From: Apostichopus japonicus
Lineage: Eukaryota; Echinodermata; Holothuroidea; Aspidochirotida; Stichopodidae
Assembly: GCF_037975245.1 (NCBI RefSeq)
Contig: NC_092575.1
Span: 13,923,310-13,987,309, forward strand
Direction of reading: 5' to 3'
Length of the DNA stretch: 64,000 nucleotides
Shown here: positions 34,857-46,099 of the stretch, piece after piece
How the letters are laid out: the number at the start of each line of letters is the position of its first letter
How positions within the stretch are numbered: position 1 is the stretch's first letter
The notes under the pieces: model-generated
The model's database searches: none
Seen by the model: only the letters and a program-made list of their open reading frames with translations
Told to the model about the DNA's origin: nothing
Position numbers and translations under genes: made by a program

Positions 34857-37800
34857 CTTTGATCTCGCTGGAATGGCTGGCCATTCAACCACTCGAAATA
34901 ACCATTACCTTTACTCCGCACGATTCCAATCCACACAAGCGTGCATGCTGGAGACGTTCCCTCTGCATTGAACATTTCCAGGGTGTCCTGAAAGTTATAG
35001 AAGATAAAGTTACGATCAGTGGCGGAGCTATGGGTATTGGTCAGGGGGGCGAGAATGGTCTGTAGGGGCGCTTTCGACACTATCTAAGCGGAGCGCCACG
35101 ACAGGTTGGCGCGGAGCGTACAGACATTTTTTTGAGTAAAGATACTCCCTAGATCGCCGGATATGACCCTTTTCGGGCCTTGATAATTTGCAGATAAACG
35201 AAGAATAAATAGGTGTCATCGCCATTTTGTCAGAAAATTACACCAACAAAATGTGACAAATGTCAATAGGTATTTGAGAGCGCAATAAAAAAGACAATAT
35301 TAGAGAATATGTAAAAAGTGGTAAAAAGCTGAAAAGGTCGCCAGCAGTCCATTGAGTCCGTCGGGGGGGGGGGGCATCCGCCTCCTCTGACTGTATGAAC
35401 CCTCCGCCACTGGTTACGTTCAAGGTTGACTATAGAATTGCAAATTGCAAATCCATCCATGGCACACACTCGAGCGCTCGATCCCCCGTCATGGTTGATT
35501 TTGTCCTATATCAGTGGCGGATCGGTGATATCGGGAGGTGGATTGTGAGTGTATAGGGCCTACATCCGATTCAGTTAAGCTATTTTAACGGACCCTCCGC
35601 TCCCTCCCACATTAAGTTGATACCTGTACGTATACCTCCAAGTAATCAACATTCACTCGTTTCAACCTGGGTATACCTGTGGATATATCATATTTATTCT
35701 TCTTACAACCCACACGTCACTACTCATCCCGGCCATCTGCCCTTCCCTCTTGACGGACCTAGACACCGTGAAGCCAATGTTCACCCAGTGCAGTAAACAC
35801 TAAGCACACCTTACCTTCACCAACCCCTTTCTGCTTCGTAATATATACACACACATTGGCGTATGAAAGGGGGGGGCAGAGGTGGCCGCTACCCACTCCT
35901 TCTGCGCACTTTGAAAGAGGGGGTGAGTAGGTATATGTATCTGCCGAGAAGGCGCGTAGCCAATGGCGGTGGGGCGAAGGGGCGACCGCCCCCTCTTTGA
36001 GCATATTTTTTGTATTTTTTTATAATATCGCTAGTTACTTCAAAATAGAAAATGCTTAGATGCAACTTACAATACCTGGGAAGTGTCATTTCCAGCGATC
36101 TGGGAGGCATTTTCGGCAAACATTTTCTTTTATACGCTTGGAGCCAAGACATGGTGGCGCTACGCTTGGATAGTTTGCCTACAGGCTTCGCCCCTCCCTT
36201 GGCAAATTCCTCGCACGCGTCTGCTGCCGACTCACTTTTTCAACTATGAATGTACTCGATAGCACTGCTAAATCATTTAACTGAATCATTTTTATTAGCA
36301 AATAAGCAGAATGGAATGATCAGCCTTTTTTAGTTCCATATATTCCCCATAATACTTCTTAATACGTAAAAGTTTTGAAACAAAATTCAAAATGAAATAA
36401 TGCAATTCATCGTATAATTGTATTTGTCTGCCCTATTACGCTTTGAAGACTTCGCAAACTTTTATTTTCTTAGTTTTCTTACCAGTAGGTTTTGTGCTGA
36501 ATTAGAGACCGCAATATCCAGTCCCAACTTATCTTGACAAACTTTCCGCGATTCATTGAAGTTTTGCCCTATACTTCTGAAGAGCTTGTAACTCATTCCG
36601 ATCGGGCTAAAATTTGTGGTCCAAACGTTCGAATCTTGGAAAGACGAAACAATAAACATGATCAATTTGATTGCAAGTAACTACTTGGAAGACCTTCAGA
36701 TAATGTAGGCCTGAACAAGAATTGGAATTGATCAAAAAGAGGTACATACAGATCGGTTTGTTCAATGTATCATCGTATACAAGTGCATTCTCCAATATGT
36801 AATACCACAGCACATGTATAAGCTATAGGCGTTTCAATATAGCATAGAATAGGACAATTAATTGGTTATCTGCAATGAAGGTAGCACGGGCGTATCCTGT
36901 ATTTATTACGTAGTAGCTTCACGTGCATGTAAACTCCGTGCACGTGTTTATTCGAGTTTGATTTGTAAGTGACATTCTTTTTTATGACTTGCAACATGGG
37001 CAGTGATAGTAGTGGAACTAACCTAATTATTAAAAGCGAAGGGGACAAGTATGTATAATTATAAGTGGCTTCAGTAGAGACTGATAAATTCGTTTGAAAA
37101 CGAAATACTAAAATTTGACCAGTGAGGAGTTCCAGTGGGATAGGAGGACACGGGTGTGTGGGAAGGAGGCTAAAATGTTATGCGGTCGTTTTGGACTTTG
37201 TTCCTCAATCGTAAATCTCGTATTGCAAAGAAATGAGCATTCATATTATATAGTTTAGTTGAGACTGATAAAAATCGCTGGAAAATAAAATACTTAAATA
37301 CCTTTGGTCCGATCCCTTTCGGATAATCCTCCAATGAGGTATGACGTTCTCTGGATCATGTTCATATATGATCCACTGTAAGGATCCATCTACGTAGGCT
37401 TGGCTCTTGTAACAAACTTTAGCTGTGATGAAAAGAAATATAAATATCAAAACCGAAAACGAAATATATGTTTTCTGTTGTTCATCTAAATAAAACCGAC
37501 TTTAATTGACCCAGAAAGTTTATTACACTAGTAAATTTACATAATGGAAAATAATAATTAGTGCCTATAGGCTATGAGTAAATAAGTGACAAGTGAATAA
37601 TAATATGTTGCGCCACACTAAGCCTCGTATACTGGAACCGATGCGGTAGGTACAGCTACAAGGTTAGGGAGGGGGGTTGGCAGGGAGTGGGATTAATTAT
37701 GATCCAACTCTGTTTCTATTTAGTTAAGTTATTCAGTATGCCTGAAGATATATATGAGAGGTTTTGCTTTTATATTATCAACCGGCATCTAAGCCCTGTA

Positions 37801-38065
37801 CTCCGCACAATCCTTCCCCTATACAATTCCCCTTCCCCTATACAATTCCCCTTCCCCTATACAATTCCCCTTTCCCTTCTCCCCCACCCTCCGTGTTTGA
37901 ATCTCAATCCGACCCACCAATATGTTAAACATGAATATCTTTTGAAGCTCACGTCCATTGCATACACCGGTGAAACCTTATAATACTACACGTAATAAAT
38001 GAAATTTTACCTTCAGATAGTATAAACAGTGTTACCAAAATGGTAGCTGTTTTGACCTGAAACAT
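34857..38065 (-). CDS. Second C-type-lectin-like gene, incomplete or broken
   Basis: Exons on the minus strand: 38065-38011 (ATG, signal peptide MFQVKTATILVTLFILSE; donor gtaaaa), 37422-37302 (acceptor ttcatcacag, contains VCYKSQAYVDGSLQW; donor gtattt), 36634-36483 (acceptor cgtctttccaag, contains MSYKLFRSIGQNFNESRKVC; donor gtaaga) and 34987-34857 (acceptor ataactttcag, contains WIGIVRSKGNGYFEWLNGQP; donor gtaact). Exons 1-2 and 3-4 agree in phase. Exon 2 ends in phase 2 while exon 3 needs phase 1, so an exon is missing between them or the gene is damaged. The last two exons read as the middle of a lectin domain (WIG...FEWLNG), but the exon with the final cysteines and calcium ligands is not found before the next gene. 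A duplicate of the last exon lies at 52.6 kb. Confidence 0.6.
35017..35412. mobile_element. hAT-type MITE in the lectin-like gene
   Basis: Left end cagtggcggagctatgg; right end, inverted, cagtggcggagggttc. The 8-bp duplication is gttacgat against gttacgtt (35009-35016, 35413-35420). It contains the shared ctatctaagcggagcgccac module. It lies in the intron 30 bp upstream (gene sense) of the exon at 34987, close to its branch region. Confidence 0.8.
35421..35940 (-). other. Intronic sequence of the lectin-like gene
   Basis: Contains a solitary cagtggcggatcgg near 35513 (relic hAT end). No exon recognised. Confidence 0.4.
35949..36223. mobile_element. hAT-type MITE, second copy of the 28.9-kb family
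   Basis: Ends aaggcgcgtagccaatgg and, inverted, cagacgcgtgcgagg. The duplication is ctgccgag against ctgccgac (35941-35948, 36224-36231). The body matches 28949-29258 (tatcgctagt, aaaatgctta, gatgcaactta, gaggcattttc, ttcgcccctcccttggcaaa). Confidence 0.75.
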
Positions 38066-38329
38066 GCTTCGGGTGTCTCTTCACCTGTTCATGTATTATA
38101 TATGTAACAATCAAAACAAAAAGAACTATACAGTTGAATGTATTACACATATTCGCGCCATCAAAATAATTGCTCCGTTGTATATGATAAATCTTTGCAA
38201 CAAAATTCCTCGAACCTAACAAGACGTGAGGAATTCCACATTTTGCTGCAAAATGAAAATATTTATCCTTCGTCAGAATCTTTCAAGTTAACAATTTGTA
38301 GCTAAAGGATAAAGTGAAGACTTTACAGA

Positions 38330-38904
38330 CGTCCGAGCAACCTCCGACACCTTCTTGTGCGTGCTGCTGTTCCACCTCTAACTAGTAACACTACACCCAT
38401 TCAGCACTTGGTACTTTCAAATGTGATCGTACTTCGAGATGCATCATCTGCAGTCGCCACATTGTTGAATCCAATTCCATCACCAGCCACAGCATGCAAC
38501 TCACACACAAGACTAAGGGTCACATCACCTGCACAACCACTAATGTCATCTATCTGATCTCTTGTAGAGTTTGCGGCATCCAGTATGTTGGCGAAACCAA
38601 ATCCACCCTCAAGAAGCGATTCTATGGTCACAGATCCACTGTCAACACCATGAAGACTGAGACCCCAGTTGGAGAACACTTTAACCTTCCCAGCCATACC
38701 ATTAACGACATGTCTCTACATGGGATTGAATCCTTAGGTAGCCGCCCTGACCTAGTACGAATCAGCAGAGAGAGGCTGTGGATGCAACGCCTTCACACCA
38801 TTCAACCTCATGGGCTCAACATTCAGGAAGGACATGACAAACTTCTGTCCCCTCCCCCCCCCCTCCATCTCCCCCACGTCGGCTCATCATTGCAGTTCTT
38901 GTAG
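38330..38904 (+). pseudogene. Penelope-like retroelement 3' fragment with GIY-YIG endonuclease domain
   Basis: The reading starts with RPSNLRHLLVRAAVPPL, the usual linker between reverse transcriptase and endonuclease in Penelope elements. It shifts frame near 38400 and continues CDRTSRCIICSRHIVES, a CX2C cysteine motif, then NVIYLISCRVCGIQYVGET, the GIY-YIG core, KKRFYGHRSTV, and GEHFNLPSH to the stop at 38904. The reverse-transcriptase part is absent, so the copy is 5'-truncated and carries at least one frameshift. These elements are mobilised by target-primed reverse transcription; this copy is dead. Confidence 0.85.
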
Positions 38905-40160
38905 TTAATGTTAATCCGTTGTTTCTTAAGGTCAACCAGAATATGTTCGTTAAACTTCATATAATCAACAGAGCACCCTTTGGATGACATTCAACACCAT
39001 TTGTCCTTAACAAATTGGTAATAAATTATAAACATGTCATTTGAGAAAATATCATCTTAATTTCTCCCTTTGAGTTTTGTATTGCAACTGAGGAACTAGT
39101 CTGATGGGCTAAAAGGTCAAGTCACTTTAACTAGTGAACCTCAACTGTTTAAAGGGTCATTCCAAAAAACAAACAAAAAATAAGTAAATGTGCTATACAA
39201 CCCTAGCTAGACCGAGAGCAGTGGTTTTTAACGGTCCACGGCATATCAAAGTTAATTTGGTTCCTGAAGTTATCAAAACACAATAAGGGGTATATATTTT
39301 TTTTGTGAATCTCAAACAAAGTTCATAAAATCACTCAGTTTCCGAAACTACCTACTATCCGGTATGAGAATTGCTACAACACTGTTGCTTATAATGGGAC
39401 CATATTGACACTGGTATACTTTGGTCTTCTTACAAAAGTGGTATAGATTGAATTCTATGTATATTAAAATGTTATCACATGGTCTTGCTGGCTTGTGTGT
39501 CTCTGGCATTGCAACGAATATAATGCTTGTTTTGGTGTAGGTTGGGTAAATCTTTGCCAACACATTTATGCCCAACAATGAGTTTAATTGCTTGGCTTAC
39601 CACAAATAACCCATTACAATAAATTCATTCCACCTTCAGAGTGACAAGAAAAAAGGTTTTTAGGGAATTCGATGGCGCTAGTTTGAAACAGGGTGTTTTT
39701 TAATATAAAATAATGATATGGCTCTTAAAGGCATCCGTAGATTCACTTTTAGGAGAATAGCGCCTCATCAGGCCACGTATTCAGTGGACGGTGGCTGCAA
39801 GCATGCCGGTCGCAGAGATGTCACCACCTCTGGCCAAAGGCAAGGATTCACGCACGCCACCTAGTACGCTTCTGGTCGATTTGACCGACCTTCTGCGCAT
39901 CCTCCCGGGTTCTTTTGCGACAACAAGGGAGACATGGTACGGGATCCTAGGCCACAAAAAGTACCATACCTACAGCCAAAGGTATTATCGCCAGAGGCCT
40001 GTCTTGAACCCTAGCCACGATTTACACGACCGACAAGGAATGAGTCTTTCGTCACCCGCTTAACAGCATCGGCCACCACATCGGCTAGTAATTTATGTGG
40101 TTGAATTAATATATCAAGACTTTAGCGTCGACTACTGAAAGAGAAAAAGAAATTTATCGT
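38905..40160. other. No gene; unidentified repeat-like stretch
   Basis: AT-rich to 39700. A more GC-balanced block at 39720-40080 (ggccacgtattcagtggacg, ttgaaccctagccacga near 40003) has the look of a SINE or transposon body contiguous with the tRNA-like head below, but no second copy was seen in the window. Confidence 0.3.
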
Positions 40161-40167
40161 GTATAAC

Positions 40168-40245
40168 CAACCATTGATGGAGTCGAACTCGGTTTCATCG
40201 GGTTACCAGTCCACTGCTCTACCATCTGAGCCATTTGACAAGTTG
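40168..40245 (-). mobile_element. tRNA-like sequence, probably the head of a SINE
   Basis: The minus strand reads atggctcagatggtagagca (A box) and gagttcgactcc (B box) about 30 bases apart. The anticodon loop would read ctGGTaa (Thr), but the anticodon stem has two mismatches and the acceptor stem does not pair, so a functional tRNA gene is unlikely. It differs from the other SINE family in the window. Confidence 0.5.
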
Positions 40246-40449
40246 ACATTTATCGAGCTTAAATAGGTATTATTGGTTGGATACAATCTATTGGTAACAG
40301 TGAATGACACTGCCTCAACGAAATCTGTATTCATCCTGTTTCATTCTCATTAGAACAACGGATCTGAATATCTGTATTGATAAGAAGCTCACGCTTTAAT
40401 GTCTTTGTTTACATTGCAGCAAGCAGTAAGAATGTCGTTTCCTTTCAAG

Positions 40450-40585
40450 ACGTAAATGTACAATAGGCTTATTCCCTGATACTATCGATGAATTCGAAGC
40501 AAGCAGTAAAAGAAAAACCGATTCCGTGAAATCTTCTTATTCACAAAAGGTCGCTTACGATGATGCTCGCAAGAGAGTTCTTGCT
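40450..40585 (+). CDS. Isolated internal exon candidate, unrecognised protein
   Basis: Acceptor tcctttcaag and donor gtaagt bound a 136-bp exon with an open frame of 45 codons: GLFPDTIDEFEASSKRKTDS and SYSQKVAYDDARKRVLA. The composition is protein-like (acidic and basic residues, no low complexity). No partner exons were recognised nearby and the family is unknown. It may belong to a gene with very long introns or to a decayed element. Confidence 0.35.
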
Positions 40586-41099
40586 GTAAGTTGTCTCCCT
40601 TTACAACTAAATTCTATGCAGACGATTATGAACTGGGATTAAGCCTAACATTTCAACAAACAATTTCAAGACCTTTTTGAATGAGGAAGGGACAATACTT
40701 ATTAAGTCAAACACGTTAACTACATGTGACAGACTAATCTTATTTAGGAATCTGAATGGCCGGAAATAGCACAGTAATTCGAAACTCGATACATAATTCA
40801 TAGAGTTTATGCAAGTAGATTTGGGAAACACGGGGATCGTCCTTCTGCACGTTTTTGAATGTTTGAGGGTGGGGGGGGGGGTTGGGCGTTTTGTCTCTGC
40901 AGGTCGGAGGGCGTATGTTTTTTTGGCTCGCTAGACCTTAGTTTCGTTTGTCAGAATGGGATGGTTCGGTAGTGCCGTTTGGCCGTGACGTTTTGTATCC
41001 CGCATGGCGGGTCACGTAAAAAGCACACGGGGATCGGGAATTCGTCAACTACAAGACTTTGTTTAGCCCGCAGTGACTTGTTGTATTTATTGATACTCT
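40586..41099. other. No gene
   Basis: Non-coding; a G-run at 40870-40880 near aatgtttgagggtggg. Nothing else recognised. Confidence 0.4.
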
Positions 41100-41107
41100 G
41101 AAACTGC

Positions 41108-41474
41108 CAAGGGCGTAGAAACCGGGGGGCTGGGGGGCGCCAGCCCCCCCAGTGAAAAATGTGGAGGGGCGGAAGTATCATTCCGCCCCCCCGGTTCGCA
41201 GGTCAGAAAACCCCTTTTTCATTCCAAATGAGAAAAAAAATCTCATTTGGAGCACCAAATTGCATCTAAGGCCAGGTGAAAATACAAAATTAAGTTTACA
41301 AAATGGAGTGGGTGTTGAAGTGTGCTATATTGCACCAAATTGCATCTGAGGCCACCTGGAAATGCAAAAAAATTCCAAAGGGGAGGGGGACACCCCCTCC
41401 CCTTAGACCCCTCCCCCAGGCCGGCCATCAGTCTTCAGCCCCCCCCCACTCAAAAGTACCTTCCTACGCCACTG
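41108..41474. mobile_element. hAT-type MITE, twin of the copy at 44.6 kb
   Basis: Starts caagggcgtagaaacc and ends ccttcctacgccactg. The flanking repeat is gaaactgc against aaaactgc (one mismatch). The body (gcaccaaattgcatctaagg, aatggagtgggtgttgaagt, ggaaatgcaaaaaaattcca) is almost identical to 44614-44976 and in the same orientation. It contains an internal near-duplicate: caccaaattgcatctaaggcca and caccaaattgcatctgaggcca. Confidence 0.82.
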
Positions 41475-41483
41475 GAAAACTGC

Positions 41484-42235
41484 GGTATTTGCGGGTATAT
41501 TTTGTCAACACTCTGACATGGTCGACTCTATCAGTAGCTAAAATCTCTATAAAGCATAAGTTATAGGAGACAATAGCTAGTCCCTTGCAAGGTCGTAGCT
41601 ACTCTCCTTTCACCGCCGCCCCTCCTTCTCATTTCATTTGCCGATACGTTACTGAACCATGACAGTTGTATATTAGATCTCTATAACAAAGATATAAACG
41701 AACGGAATAAAACTTAAATTTCCTCCTCCTATTGATTTGAAAAGAGGTGTTTGCGTCACCTCTCATAGAGTGTCGGTTTGAAAAAAAATTAACATAGAAC
41801 AAATAAATGATTTGTCTTTCATCCAGAACTCACCTTAATTTATTATTTGTCTTTCATCCAGAACTCTGTTTTACTCTGTTTAACAAAAGATGTTGTGTCA
41901 TTGAAATAGGCGTGACATGACAAAAATCAGGTTTAAGCATGAAAGGTATAAACGTAGTTCGGTAAATTGGGTAACCTTATGTACGTAACCATGGTATCGT
42001 CTTGTATTAGGATCTTATATTGCCATTAGGTAACATGCAAATGTGTCACGCTCACTTCATACGATTTGACGCAAATATATCTTATCATCAAGAACATGCA
42101 AAATTGAATGGGACAATCATATTTAATTAGACGATGGGCCAACGGAGACATTCCTCCCTCCACCTAACTAACTTTAACTTCCTCACCCGACCCATGCAAC
42201 ACATTTAATCTTGAAAAAAAATATATAAATTGCCC
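41484..42235. other. No gene
   Basis: A 24-bp direct repeat atttgtctttcatccagaac occurs at 41812 and 41847. Otherwise AT-rich, with nothing recognised. Confidence 0.4.
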
Positions 42236-42239
42236 TCTG

Positions 42240-42445
42240 GAGGGAGGGGTGGGGTGGGAGGAGGGGGGAAACATTAAAGGTACCAATCGGAACGTATGCG
42301 CACTATCATGCAGCCAACATGCAGACAGCCAACACAGCTGATAGTGTGCCTGGTATATATATATAAGCCGTGTGGCACTCTCAGTAGTCTTGTTCATTCA
42401 TACGTGGGTTTATATCTGACCATATTAGAGAGTCCCCATGTAGCT
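42240..42445 (-). repeat. Dispersed repeat, inverted relative to the copy at 48.2 kb, with short (TA)n
   Basis: gccaacacagctgatagtgt, gcctggtatatatata, aagccgtgtgg and agagagtccccatgtag are the complement of the copy at 48160-48490. The (TA)n is only about six units here against about sixty in the other copy. Confidence 0.7.
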
Positions 42446-42588
42446 AATAAGTGCTTTCATTGTTTCAGTGTCAAGTGCGTAAAATCAGCTTGATCATGAT
42501 AAAAAGAATGAAAAATGCAAAGTAAAAAAAGAAGAAGAATAGCTAAAGGAATAGCCGTGTTTGCACCTTCGGCAACACTTTGTCTTCA

Positions 42589-42671
42589 TGACGACGACGA
42601 CGACTACGACGACGACGACGACGATGACGACGATGACGACGACGACGAATATGTATGTATGAATGTATTTA
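42589..42671. repeat. (GAC)n microsatellite with short TATG tail
   Basis: gacgacgacgactacgacga type repeats, then atatgtatgtatgaatgtat, immediately 3' of a minus-strand SINE. The Asp/Val-rich reading frames over it are artefacts. Confidence 0.9.
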
Positions 42672-42898
42672 TAGATCCACCTGCAAGTAGGAACTCGCGA
42701 AGAAGCCATCATTCGCTTATCAAAGCCGCAAGCCGACCGAAGTTAGTCTCTTAGATTCATATTTAACGTCCATGATTATGAATTGTCAATTTTCAACAAC
42801 TCTGTAACTGGACGACATGCATTAATCTTGGAGTGACTTGAACCGGAGACCTTATGATTGAAAGGCACCGGCGTTAACCACTGAGCTATAACACTCCA
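42672..42898 (-). mobile_element. tRNA-derived SINE, complete copy
   Basis: The minus strand starts at 42898 with gagtgttatagctcagtgg (A box), then ggtctccggttcaagtcac (B box). The body follows: gacgacatgcattaatcttg in plus sense, tttaacgtccatgattatga, caagccgaccgaag. It ends gaagaagcc and aactcgcgaa / agatccacctgcaag. The same family as 23446-23628 and more distantly 14395-14600. Confidence 0.78.
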
Positions 42899-42899
42899 C

Positions 42900-44605
42900 T
42901 ATAGTCCTTTCAAAAAGATTTAATATGGAAATGAAGGTGGTTGCGTTAAATTACTATACAACAACAATTTACTTCTTCGCAGCTCCTCTCCATTTGTGAT
43001 GCCTGAAACAATTTAACTCTTCTTTCATTAGCCGAAACTAAGTTTTTAACCTCGGCAATCATGTTACATGAAAATTAAGTTAAATAATTGAGTTATTTTG
43101 TCAGCAATAGTTGTATCATGTAGCTACAACAACTGGTTGTAGCTCCATGATTGTATTAAAAACGTAAAAAACGAATGGTACTTTCGTAATTGTATTCATC
43201 TGTTTGTTTTAATATCATTGTAGACAATACCTACGTTGGCTTGAGGCCGAAATATATCAATACTGGGCGATGGATTATAGGCTGACCGGCCATTGTAATG
43301 GAACGCGAACATCGTACTGAGGTTAAAAGGCTTATAGTGTACATACCTGATTAAAATCGGGCCCGCCACTCCATTCCAATTGATTTAAGCCAGTTTCATT
43401 GTTTCGATAATATCAACCTACACAAGTGTTCATTCTGCGTTTCCTATATATTTTCACTAAATTTGACATCTGACCTTTGGTTCCGGTCAAATTTGAAGAA
43501 AATCCGCCCAGCCGTTTAGGAGGAGTTCTTGACATAAAATTGCGTTATAAATGTAAATTTGACCTTTAACCACGTGACCTTTGAACTCGGTCCCCATGGC
43601 AGCCACATTTCAATGTTTTCCCTTGGAGTTTGAGAAACAAAATCGAACTCATTTTGACCTTTGGCCTCTAACTTTGGACGTTTGGTTCCGGGGGTCTGCG
43701 ACACACAAAGGGTTTACCCTGGGGTACCGTCCCATCAAGTTTGAAGAAAATCGGCCGAGCCGTTTAGGAGTTTTTGTCACAACCTTGTACACACACATCC
43801 CCACGCACACTCACATACTTCTTCTCATTTCTAATGTGGGTTGAAGTATAATATCTCATCTCCCTACACATTACACGTAGAGAGATGAGATAACAAAGAA
43901 GTTCACGCATGTCTGTGCTAAATCAAGGCTGCTCTGTTCTCTTGACCATCAAAATGTTCATCAATAAATCTTCTAAGAATCAAAAGGCAGCAATTATCAA
44001 CAGAAAAGTGTGACTAAATTGATAAGTTACCATCGTCACCACCTCTGTCAGACCTTTTCTACAAAGTAATAATCACATATATATTGATTATTCTTTAATA
44101 TAACCTTTCATTTTACCCATTTGCAAAAAGATTCACATTAACTGATGGCAAGCGGACTTACTGAAGGAAATTTATTACTGTCAGTTACCGTTGTTACAGC
44201 TACTTACCTCGCCAAGTTTCACTTGAACAAAAGTTAAAAGGTGTCGCTATTGATCAATTGGATGATCTCCAGTTCGTCCGATATTTTGATCACTAAGTAA
44301 TTGTCAATACTTTGATTACACTATCTACTGACAACCATACGAAACGAAAATATGTTAAGAAAGAAGTGTGTAAAACGTTTCGATTATATCAAGCCAGATA
44401 AATCTTAGGATTAATGTGCAGTTAATATAGTTGAAACAATTATCAACAAACATGTCGAATGGAAACTAGATTTAGATTGGTTTAGGAAGATAAAAGTGAA
44501 AACTGGAAAAGGAAAGCCAGCATTTTTTTTTATTATATGACAACATTTTAGTGGACATTACATTGTTCGGTCTAATACGAGTATGGTGAACAACACCCTT
44601 TGTCA
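42900..44605. other. No gene; short transposon-like direct repeats
   Basis: tttgaagaaaatccgcccag / ccgtttaggag at 43491 recurs as tttgaagaaaatcggccgag / ccgtttaggag at 43740, each followed by a ttgaca or ttgtcac stretch. This motif is common in invertebrate repeats but was not assigned. The rest is AT-rich with nothing supported. Confidence 0.35.
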
Positions 44606-44613
44606 AAAGTAAC

Positions 44614-44976
44614 CAAGGACGTAGGAACCGGGGGGCTGGGGGCGCCAGCCCCCCGGTGAAAAATATGGGGGGCGGAAGTATCATTCCGCTCCCTCGCTTC
44701 GCAAGTCAGAAAACCCCTTTTTTCATTTCCAAATGAGAAAAAAATCTCATTTGGAGCACCAAATTGCATCTAAGGCCAGGTGAAATGCAAAATTATTTAC
44801 AAAATGGAGTGGGTGTTGAAGTGTGCTATATTGCACCAAATTGCATCTGAGGCCACCTGGAAATGCAAAAAAATTCCAAAGGGGAGGGGGACACCCCCTC
44901 CCCTTAGGCCCCTCCCCAGGCCGGCCATCAGTCTTCAGCCCCCCCCCCCACTCAAAAGTACCTTCCTACGCCACTG
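44614..44976. mobile_element. hAT-type MITE with perfect 8-bp duplication
   Basis: Starts caaggacgtaggaacc and ends ccttcctacgccactg. The duplication aaagtaac is exact on both sides (44606-44613, 44977-44984). Nearly identical to 41108-41474. Confidence 0.88.
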
Positions 44977-44984
44977 AAAGTAAC

Positions 44985-45880
44985 AAATGTTTTATAGAAA
45001 AAGTATTACTATCAGTGGCGGAGTAGCACTCTCCCTAACATCTACTGTACACCACCAGGGCTTTGGAGTACATTCCAATGAAATTGAATTACTCTCTGAA
45101 ATGTATTTTTGTGCCAATTGTTAATATATAGCTACTGCAGAGAACTATTGGAAATCACTGTAACTTTCACAAAGGTCCGCACCGGGGCTTTGAATTAAAT
45201 TTCATAAAAATTGAAATTCTCTCGCTCTTCACCTCAACCCCCCCCCCCCCCCTCCACTTCTCTCCACCTTTCTCTATTTCTCTCACTCTTTATGTCCTTC
45301 TTTGAGTTTCTTTCTCTTTAAGATAGAAAAGAATTATATAATGTTTGAATAGTCAAGCGTCTGTTAAACCTTTTCATGGACGATTTACAGTCTAAATGTT
45401 AAGTTTTACAATATCAATACGGTGAATGTCGTTATGACCTGAATTTATTAACCATTCAATCAATGCTGCTTGCTGTACAAAGAGAAATATGAATGCTGCT
45501 TGCTGTACAAAGAGAATCATATTATATAACAGTTACCGCTCACATTGGCTTATGTCCTTATAACACGTCTTTTTCTAACATAAATCTTTTCCCTTTTGAA
45601 CGATACAACTGATTTAAGGACAATAATGGAAACTTGAGCAAGGCATTAGATCTAAGTATGATATCATCGAGTCACTTATGATAGGATTTTTTTTATGTTT
45701 TTGTTTACTGCCTGTACTGCTTATTAAACTGCTTATTATAGATGTGAGTTTGGAGCAAGGCAATAGATCATTAGATCTAATGGCACAACTTTGAAAGCAT
45801 GATAGCCTACATCTCAAAGATTTATGTTAGTTTTTGGGGTCTCAGATTTTTTTTTTGTCTCAAACATATATTTATAATAA
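44985..45880. other. No gene
   Basis: Contains a lone hAT-like end cagtggcggagtagc at 45014, a C-run at 45238-45252 and a short direct repeat (atgctgcttgctgtacaaag at 45462 and 45492). No coding evidence. Confidence 0.4.
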
Positions 45881-45890
45881 ACCCAATAAG

Positions 45891-46096
45891 TACGATAGAT
45901 GTCAGACGTATGGTAGTGCACCTTTATTTGATGTGCCTCGGGACTACAAGCGTCACAGTGTAATTAGTCAAAGGATAAAGATCAAATACCCAAAAGCATG
46001 TCATAAAGATATAACTCCCTCAAATCCTGAAATAAATATATGTTTAGAAATGAACCCATTGTATGTACAGAATCGTATTCCTGGCAGCCAGAGGTA
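45891..46096 (+). CDS. Isolated exon candidate, unrecognised protein
   Basis: An open stretch with protein-like composition (CQTYGSAPLFDVPRDYKRHS, KIKYPKACHKDITPSNPEIN, LEMNPLYVQNRIPGSQ) ends at a possible donor (cagccagag then gtacat). The 5' acceptor is uncertain; acccaataag at 45881-45890 is one option. The Tyr/Pro/Lys-rich character recalls small axonemal proteins, but I cannot assign a family. No neighbouring exons were found. Confidence 0.3.
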
Positions 46097-46099
46097 CAT

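Noticed and set aside
40168-40245. Functional tRNA-Thr gene
   Set aside because: A and B boxes are present, but anticodon and acceptor stems do not pair; more likely a SINE head.
42494-42754. Poly-Asp and poly-Val open frames
   Set aside because: Translation of the (GAC)n microsatellite beside a SINE.
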